A stretch of 6,670 nucleotides of DNA from ZC4RG30 sp964456255 (GTDB lineage: Bacteria; Pseudomonadota; Gammaproteobacteria; Steroidobacterales; Steroidobacteraceae): positions 1 through 6,670 of the forward strand of contig CAYWDZ010000175.1 of the NCBI GenBank assembly GCA_964456255.1, given 5' to 3'. A program made the position numbers and the translations under genes. Positions 5,599 to 6,670 of the stretch are shown piece after piece; the stretch's first letter is position 1, and each line of letters starts with the position of its first letter. The notes below the pieces were generated by a model. That model had not been told where the DNA came from and searched no databases. It was given only the letters and a program-made list of their open reading frames with translations.

Positions 5599-6670
5599 AT
5601 GGAAATCCTCGAAGAAGCACTGACATTCGACGACGTCCTGCTGGTTCCCGCAGCCTCCGACGTCCTCCCCAAAGAAATCGACCTTGGCACGCAGCTCACG
5701 AAGAGCGTGCGCCTCGGATTGCCCATCATCTCCTCGGCCATGGATACGGTCACCGAGGCGCGCCTGGCCATCACCATGGCGCAGGAAGGCGGCATGGGCA
5801 TCATCCACAAGAACATGACCATCGAGCTGCAGGCTCGCGAGGTCGCCAAGGTCAAGAAGCACGAGGCAGGTGTCATCCGCGACCCGATCTCGGTGTCGCC
5901 GGAGATGACCATCCGCCAGGTGCTCGACCTGACCCGCTCGCATGGCATTTCCGGTGTGCCGGTGGTCAAGGGCAAGCAGCCCGTGGGCATCGTCACGCAC
6001 CGTGACCTGCGCTTCGAGACGCAGCTGGATGCACCGGTCTCGGCGGTGATGACCCCGCAGGAGCAGCTGGTCACCGTGCAGGAGGGCGCATCCAAGGAAG
6101 AAGTGCTGGCGCTGCTGCACAAGCACCGCATCGAGAAGGTGCTGGTGGTCAACGGCAAGTCCGAGCTCACCGGCCTCATCACGGTCAAGGACATCCAGAA
6201 GGCCAAGGATTTCCCGCGCGCCAGCAAGGACGAGAACGGCCAGCTGCGCGTCGGCGCGGCGGTGGGCACCACGCCCGACACGCTGGATCGCGTCGCGGCG
6301 CTTGCCGAGGCGGATGTGGATGTGATCGTGGTCGACACCGCGCATGGTCATACGCGCTGGGTGCTCGACACCGTCACCGCCATCAAGAAGAAATGGCCCG
6401 AGATCCAGGTGATCGGCGGCAACATCGTCACCGCCGAAGCGGCCAAGGATCTGGTCGTCGCTGGCGCAGACGCCGTGAAGGTCGGCATTGGTCCCGGCTC
6501 CATCTGCACCACGCGTATTGTTGCGGGCGTTGGCGTGCCGCAGATCAGTGCAGTGGCCACGGTGGCGAAGGCCCTGAAAGGCAGCGGCGTCTCGTTGATC
6601 GCCGATGGCGGCATCCGGTATTCCGGCGATATCGCCAAGGCGCTGTCGGCCGGCGCGCACTGCGTGATGA
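5599..6670 (+). CDS. guaB: IMP dehydrogenase (3' end outside window)
   Basis: GuaB oxidises IMP to XMP with NAD+, the first committed step of GMP synthesis, as a cytoplasmic tetramer/octamer. The visible 357 codons (about 490 are usual) begin MEILEEALTFDDVLLVPAAS, the standard N-terminus. SSAMDTVTEARLAI and GGMGIIHKNM follow, then the two regulatory CBS domains (about 93-150 and 151-210, with THRDLRF and TVKDIQKAKDF at their ends). The barrel resumes with VGAAVG, VDTAHGH and GGNIVT. The catalytic-loop motif GPGSICTTR carries the nucleophile Cys303 (Cys305 in E. coli), and the IMP-phosphate motif DGGIRYSGDI begins at Asp336. All key residues in view are intact. The ATG at 5599 is chosen by homology; no clear Shine-Dalgarno sequence precedes it. 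guaA often follows guaB, but it would lie outside the window. Confidence 0.98.
   Translation, partial: MEILEEALTFDDVLLVPAASDVLPKEIDLGTQLTKSVRLGLPIISSAMDTVTEARLAITMAQEGGMGIIHKNMTIELQAREVAKVKKHEAGVIRDPISVSPEMTIRQVLDLTRSHGISGVPVVKGKQPVGIVTHRDLRFETQLDAPVSAVMTPQEQLVTVQEGASKEEVLALLHKHRIEKVLVVNGKSELTGLITVKDIQKAKDFPRASKDENGQLRVGAAVGTTPDTLDRVAALAEADVDVIVVDTAHGHTRWVLDTVTAIKKKWPEIQVIGGNIVTAEAAKDLVVAGADAVKVGIGPGSICTTRIVAGVGVPQISAVATVAKALKGSGVSLIADGGIRYSGDIAKALSAGAHCVM

Noticed and set aside
5065..6660. Long open frame of 531 codons on the minus strand opposite the large gene's end and guaB
   Set aside because: It lies opposite conserved guaB, is rich in His, Gln, Arg and Asp as antisense frames of GC-rich genes are, and shows no recognisable domain.

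Overview
The window is dense, GC-rich bacterial DNA with the gene content of a gammaproteobacterium. The exodeoxyribonuclease VII large subunit (xseA) and IMP dehydrogenase (guaB) lie in divergent orientation, as they do in E. coli and Pseudomonas. A small YheU-family gene, a family best known from gammaproteobacteria, sits in between. The genus cannot be fixed from this sequence. There are no RNA genes, insertion sequences, CRISPR arrays or other mobile elements.

Layout: (1) 1-1162, minus strand: xseA, with its 3' end cut by the left edge. (2) 1165-1410, minus strand: an 81-residue YheU/UPF0270 protein whose stop lies 2 nt before the xseA start, so the two form an operon. (3) 1411-1488: a short divergent intergenic region with a strong ribosome binding site for the gene on its right. 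(4) 1489-5550, plus strand: one uninterrupted gene for a 1353-residue secreted/membrane protein that I do not recognise. (5) 5551-5598: a short gap with a GC-rich stem-loop and a possible promoter. (6) 5599-6670, plus strand: guaB, with its 3' end cut by the right edge.

The flanking genes are housekeeping: xseA for DNA repair and recombination, guaB for guanine nucleotide synthesis. The unusual object is the 4-kb gene between them. By eye, the protein consists of two co-linear, diverged copies of one plan: a signal-peptide-like hydrophobic segment ending in ARAQG, two cysteines, a large beta-rich ectodomain, a Trp-Gly entry into the membrane, about four membrane segments, a periplasmic loop and a final membrane segment with a basic tail. 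The second copy begins with an internal signal-like segment. The TM4-TM5 loop of the first copy is expanded into a Pro-rich stretch carrying a VTGSRI motif, which resembles the N-terminal plug region of TonB-dependent receptors. Charge distribution supports both ectodomains lying in the periplasm. Its function is unknown, and nothing in the sequence links it directly to purine synthesis or exonuclease VII.
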